DNA of 46,240 nucleotides, from NCBI GenBank assembly GCA_004563195.1, contig SFTJ01000016.1, positions 1-46,240 on the forward strand, written 5' to 3'. This document shows, piece after piece, positions 43,417 through 46,240 of the stretch. Every line of letters starts with the position of its first letter. Positions within the stretch are counted from its first letter, which is position 1. Origin of the DNA: a bacterium (GTDB lineage Bacteria > Bacteroidota > Bacteroidia > Bacteroidales > Muribaculaceae). The position numbers were made by a program, and so were the translations under genes. Below the pieces are notes generated by a model. That model did not search any database, was not told the origin of the DNA, and was given only the letters and a program-made list of their open reading frames with translations.

Positions 43417-44016
43417 ATGGACGAAAAAGCAATGTTTCGACTTTCTTACGGGTTGTTTGTAGTAACTGCTCGCGAAGGTGATAAAGACAATGGTTGCATC
43501 ACCAACACCGTGCAGCAAGTAACCGTAACACCTAACCGCATCACTGTGGCTGTGAATAAGGCCAACTACACTTGCGGTATGATTGAGCGCACTCGCAAAT
43601 TTAATGTTTCCATTCTCTCCGAGAAATCTTCGTTCGACACTTTCAAGCATTGGGGATTCCAGAGCGGAGCCAATGTCGACAAGGCTGTGGGCATCACTTT
43701 CTCTCGCGCCGAGAATGGTGTAATCTATGTCACCGAGGGCGTGAATGCGGTGTTGTGCGCTAATGTGTCGCAAATTATCGACTTGGGCACGCACTTGCTC
43801 TTTATCGCCGATGTTGAAGACGCATTTGTGCTCTCCGACACTCCTTCGGCTACCTATGCCTTCTATCATCAGCACATCAAGCCTGCACCTCAGGCACAGA
43901 AGAAGAAGGGTTGGGTATGCACCATCTGCGGATACATCTATGAGGGCGAATCGCTGCCCGACGACTTCATCTGCCCGCTCTGCAAGCACCCGGCAAGCGA
44001 CTTTAAGCCGCTCTAA
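43417..44016 (+). CDS. Flavin reductase-like protein fused to rubredoxin
   Basis: 199 residues from ATG 43417; a frame to 43342 would begin upstream of the -7 box. Residues 5-150 match the flavin reductase/flavoredoxin FMN-binding split-barrel (YGLFVVTAREGDKDNGCITNTVQQVTVTPNRI and FNVSILSEKSSFDTFKHWGFQSG). The C-terminal 35 residues form a rubredoxin with Cys168, 171, 186 and 189 in WVCTICGYIYEG and CPLCKHP, which bind one iron. Such fusions are known as high-molecular-weight rubredoxins in anaerobes and pass electrons to oxygen- or peroxide-reducing proteins. It probably supports defence against oxygen in an anaerobe. It stands alone with a strong terminator. Confidence 0.92.
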   Translation: MDEKAMFRLSYGLFVVTAREGDKDNGCITNTVQQVTVTPNRITVAVNKANYTCGMIERTRKFNVSILSEKSSFDTFKHWGFQSGANVDKAVGITFSRAENGVIYVTEGVNAVLCANVSQIIDLGTHLLFIADVEDAFVLSDTPSATYAFYHQHIKPAPQAQKKKGWVCTICGYIYEGESLPDDFICPLCKHPASDFKPL

Positions 44017-44071
44017 AGCACCTGCATAGGTGATAATATCGTACACACGCACCCTCGAGGCGCGTCTGAAG

Positions 44072-44113
44072 GCCGGCATCGCAGTTTTTTGCTGCGACGC
44101 CGGTCTCTCTTTT
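44072..44113 (+). terminator. Terminator of the flavin reductase-rubredoxin gene
   Basis: Arms 44073-44084 and 44092-44103 pair in a 12-position stem with one mismatch (CCGGC/GCCGG and TCGCAG/CTGCGA). The loop and the downstream stretch are T-rich. Confidence 0.8.
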
Positions 44114-44147
44114 GCCACAAAGTGGTGTTTTATTGGCATAAAATGCT

Positions 44148-44155
44148 TATATTTG
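44148..44155 (+). promoter_or_regulatory. -7 box of the GH125 gene
   Basis: TATATTTG, a full TAnnTTTG match about 117 nt before the chosen ATG. It would give a leader of about 110 nt. Confidence 0.45.
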
Positions 44156-44272
44156 TATTCATTATCGCCCGAATGGCATGCATGGGGAGTATACGTTACT
44201 CTCATAAAGCAAAGCAAACGAGATAAAACAACAAATAACAGAATCTAACAAAAACTAAACATTTTGATTAAC

Positions 44273-45769
44273 ATGAAGAAAATTGCAGTTCTTACAGGGG
44301 CAATGCTATTGGCAGGATGCGGCACAGCCCTTGCAAACAGCAGCAACGAATGTGTGAGCGACAACACATCGCTCTATGCCGTGAGTGCTGCCGCTGCCAA
44401 AGCCAAAGTTACCAAGCCTAATTATAACAAAACCAACCGTCCGGCAGCTAAGGATCGCTTGTTTGTGTCGGAAGCCGTGGAACGCGAAATTGTGCGCGTA
44501 AAGAGCCTCCTCACAAACCCCAAACTCGCGTGGATGTTCGAAAACTGCTTCCCTAACACCATCGACACCACAGTGCATTTCCGAAAGGATAAGGACGGCA
44601 AAAACGAAACTTTTGTCTACACCGGCGACATTCACGCCATGTGGCTCCGCGACTCGGGCGCGCAAGTGTGGCCCTATGTGCAACTCGCCAATCAGGACAG
44701 CCACCTCAAGGATATGGTGGAAGGCACCATTCGCCAGCAGTTTAAGCTAATCAACATCGACCCCTATGCCAATGCATTCAACGACGGCCCTACTGGCGGA
44801 GAATGGCAGAAGGACGACACCGATATGAAGCTCGAAGTGCACGAACGCAAATACGAAATCGACTCGCTCTGCTACCCCATTCGTTTGGCTTATGAATACT
44901 GGAAAGTTACCGGCGATGCTTCGATTTTCGACGAAGAATGGCTTCAAGCTATTGCCAATATCCTCAAAACTTTCAAGGAACAGCAACGCAAACACGGCGA
45001 TAAGGGCCCGTATCACTTCCTTCGCGTCACCGACCGCCAGCTCGACACGCTCTGCAATGCCGGTTGGGGTGCTCCCGTGAGCGGCTGCGGACTCATCGTG
45101 TCGTGCTTTCGCCCTTCTGACGATGCCACCACTTTCCAATACCTCATCCCTTCTAACTTTATGGCAGTGAACAACTTGCGCAAGGCTGCCCAAGTGCTCA
45201 ACGAGGTTAATCGCCGTGCCGACTTGGCAAGCGCTTGCACCGACCTCGCCGACGAAGTGGAATTGGCTCTCAAAAAATATGCCACCTACAATCACCCTAA
45301 GTTTGGCACTATCTATGCCTTCGAAGTGGATGGTTTCGGCAATTATCACTTGATGGACGACGCCAATGTGCCCAGCCTTTTGGCTATGGCATACCTCGGC
45401 GATGTCGACGTCAACGACCCTATCTATCAAAACACTCGCCGTTTTGTGTGGAGCGACAGCAACCCATATTTCTTCCGCGGTAAGGACGGCGAAGGTATTG
45501 GTGGCCCTCACGTAGGATACGACATGGCATGGCCTATGAGCATCATGATGAAGGCCTTCACCAGCCAAGACGATGAAGAAATCAAGGCTTGCATCAAGAT
45601 GGTGATGGACACCGACGCCGGCAAGGGTTTCATTCACGAATCATTCAACGTGAACGACTGCACCAACTACACCCGCGACTGGTTCGCTTGGCAAAACACC
45701 CTCTTCGGCGAATTGATTCTTAAACTCGTCAACGAAGGCAAGGTTGATCTCTTGAATAGCATTAAGTAA
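44273..45769 (+). CDS. GH125 exo-alpha-1,6-mannosidase (metal-independent alpha-mannosidase)
   Basis: 498 residues from ATG 44273; a TTG at 44264 would add only three residues. The signal peptide gives a lipobox LLAGC with Cys16, though the following GTALANSS also allows ordinary signal-peptidase cleavage. No acidic surface signal follows, so a periplasm-facing location is inferred. VYTGDIHAMWLRDSGAQVWPY is the GH125 opening, followed by DPYANAFNDGPTGGEW and the HERKYEIDSLCYPIRLAYEYWK segment. The C-terminal part includes RDWFAWQNTLFGELI. GH125 enzymes release terminal alpha-1,6-linked mannose from yeast mannan or N-glycans. It is not in the GH5-manA transcription unit but fits the same mannose theme. 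Confidence 0.92.
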   Translation: MKKIAVLTGAMLLAGCGTALANSSNECVSDNTSLYAVSAAAAKAKVTKPNYNKTNRPAAKDRLFVSEAVEREIVRVKSLLTNPKLAWMFENCFPNTIDTTVHFRKDKDGKNETFVYTGDIHAMWLRDSGAQVWPYVQLANQDSHLKDMVEGTIRQQFKLINIDPYANAFNDGPTGGEWQKDDTDMKLEVHERKYEIDSLCYPIRLAYEYWKVTGDASIFDEEWLQAIANILKTFKEQQRKHGDKGPYHFLRVTDRQLDTLCNAGWGAPVSGCGLIVSCFRPSDDATTFQYLIPSNFMAVNNLRKAAQVLNEVNRRADLASACTDLADEVELALKKYATYNHPKFGTIYAFEVDGFGNYHLMDDANVPSLLAMAYLGDVDVNDPIYQNTRRFVWSDSNPYFFRGKDGEGIGGPHVGYDMAWPMSIMMKAFTSQDDEEIKACIKMVMDTDAGKGFIHESFNVNDCTNYTRDWFAWQNTLFGELILKLVNEGKVDLLNSIK

Positions 45770-45821
45770 TATTCTACAAGAGTCCTCTTTGCAAGGGAAG
45801 AATCTTGAAAAATCAAAAAAG

Positions 45822-45861
45822 TAGTGCGGATGCCAAATAAAGCACCCGCACTAATTTTTTT
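45822..45861. terminator. Terminator after GH125, possibly bidirectional
   Basis: TAGTGCGGATGC (45822-45833) and GCACCCGCACTA (45842-45853) pair with one mismatch. A T run follows on the plus strand and an A tract lies upstream. Confidence 0.9.
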
Positions 45862-45926
45862 GATTTCATTTTCGCCCGGCTCTCCCTACCGGTCCGACCC
45901 GAGAATCCGCCTTAGTGAAGCGTGCT

Positions 45927-46240
45927 TCACTCCCTCGCTAAGATAACAAGGCGGCGAGTCCAAACGAGTGCCATGGCAAAGGCGAGGCGCACGCTCACAA
46001 TCAGCACCGCCGAGATGCCTGTCACGGCAAACACTATGGTGTCCTCGATGAGCGAATGGCTCATGATAAGGTGATAATTCACATCGTTGGCATCGTTGCG
46101 GCTTATCAAGCCTTTTTGCTTGAGTTCCATCATCACTGCCGAGCCGTAACTGATGCCCAGCACATTGCCCACGAGCCACATATAGGCAGCATCGCGCGGC
46201 AATCCGAAGATGCGCATCAGCGGCGAGAGCATCTTCGACA
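45927..46240 (-). CDS. Nucleoside-recognition (Gate) domain membrane protein, C-terminal part
   Basis: The frame is open to the right edge, so about 104 C-terminal residues are seen and the start lies outside. The visible part SKMLSPLMRIFGLPRDAAYMWLVGNVLGISYGSAVMMELKQKG, then HLIMSHSLIEDTIVFAVTG, is typical of Gate-domain (spore maturation/nucleoside recognition) membrane proteins. These have a pair of short helices that bind a nucleoside-like ligand, plus a transmembrane core. In Bacteroidales they are often single genes of about 300-420 residues. The stop lies inside a 7-bp hairpin (45914-45931). Confidence 0.85.
   Translation of the reverse strand, partial: SKMLSPLMRIFGLPRDAAYMWLVGNVLGISYGSAVMMELKQKGLISRNDANDVNYHLIMSHSLIEDTIVFAVTGISAVLIVSVRLAFAMALVWTRRLVILARE

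Overview
The window looks like chromosome of a gut-type Bacteroidota, order Bacteroidales. Muribaculaceae or a close relative is my guess, from general gene style only. The evidence is a SusC/SusD pair, two NigD-like lipoproteins, acidic lipoprotein export signals, a T9SS-like C-terminal tail, few Shine-Dalgarno sequences and many TAnnTTTG -7 promoter boxes, several with a TTTG -33 box 19-20 nt upstream. There is no phage, integrase, transposase, rRNA or CRISPR array.

Layout. 1-3.9 kb: MATE transporter (partial) and a NigD-like lipoprotein on the minus strand, then a plus-strand group of CBS/nucleotidyltransferase, LolD and a second NigD-like lipoprotein. 3.9-5.9 kb: DUF3467 protein and CysS. 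5.9-7.1 kb: a solitary AAA ATPase behind a palindromic operator-like site. 7.2-12.9 kb: a minus-strand unit cvpA-sufB-sufC-sufD-sufS for Fe-S cluster assembly. 13.2-13.5 kb: SRP RNA plus tRNA-Thr(TGT) from one clear promoter. 13.6-16.9 kb: flippase-like membrane protein, small membrane protein and VanX-type dipeptidase (minus), facing RsmA (plus). 17-21.7 kb: an orphan SusC/SusD pair with a roughly 380-nt leader. 22.2-25.2 kb: CyuA-like desulfidase and a 93-residue unknown, embedded in repeats. 25.3-28.2 kb: a 969-residue secreted protein. 28.6-35.2 kb: an EptA-type transferase, an Omp85-type barrel protein, MeaB, a truncated BRO/DinD-like gene and two DUF1573 proteins. 35.4-37 kb: an AAA/DUF4143 ATPase bracketed by 81-bp direct repeats. 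37.1-45.8 kb: GH5 mannanase-like enzyme, ManA, free Met-(R)-sulfoxide reductase, a histidine phosphatase/metallo-beta-lactamase fusion, a TPR protein, a flavin reductase-rubredoxin fusion and a GH125 alpha-mannosidase. The right edge cuts a nucleoside-recognition (Gate) membrane protein.

How the genes fit together. The clearest pathway is SUF. GH5, ManA and GH125 suggest use of mannose-containing glycans, though they are not one operon. NigD, SusCD, Omp85, EptA, LolD and DUF1573 are envelope functions.

The most unusual content is non-coding. It includes arrays of about 22-bp units, each a tiny hairpin with (mostly) a three-base loop, whose stem arms change together from unit to unit. A 131-132-bp hairpin mosaic precedes each array. 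There are also a 140-bp tandem repeat, a large inverted repeat of CACAGATTT words, and palindromic sites in front of both solitary AAA ATPases, one of them duplicated on the far side of the gene.
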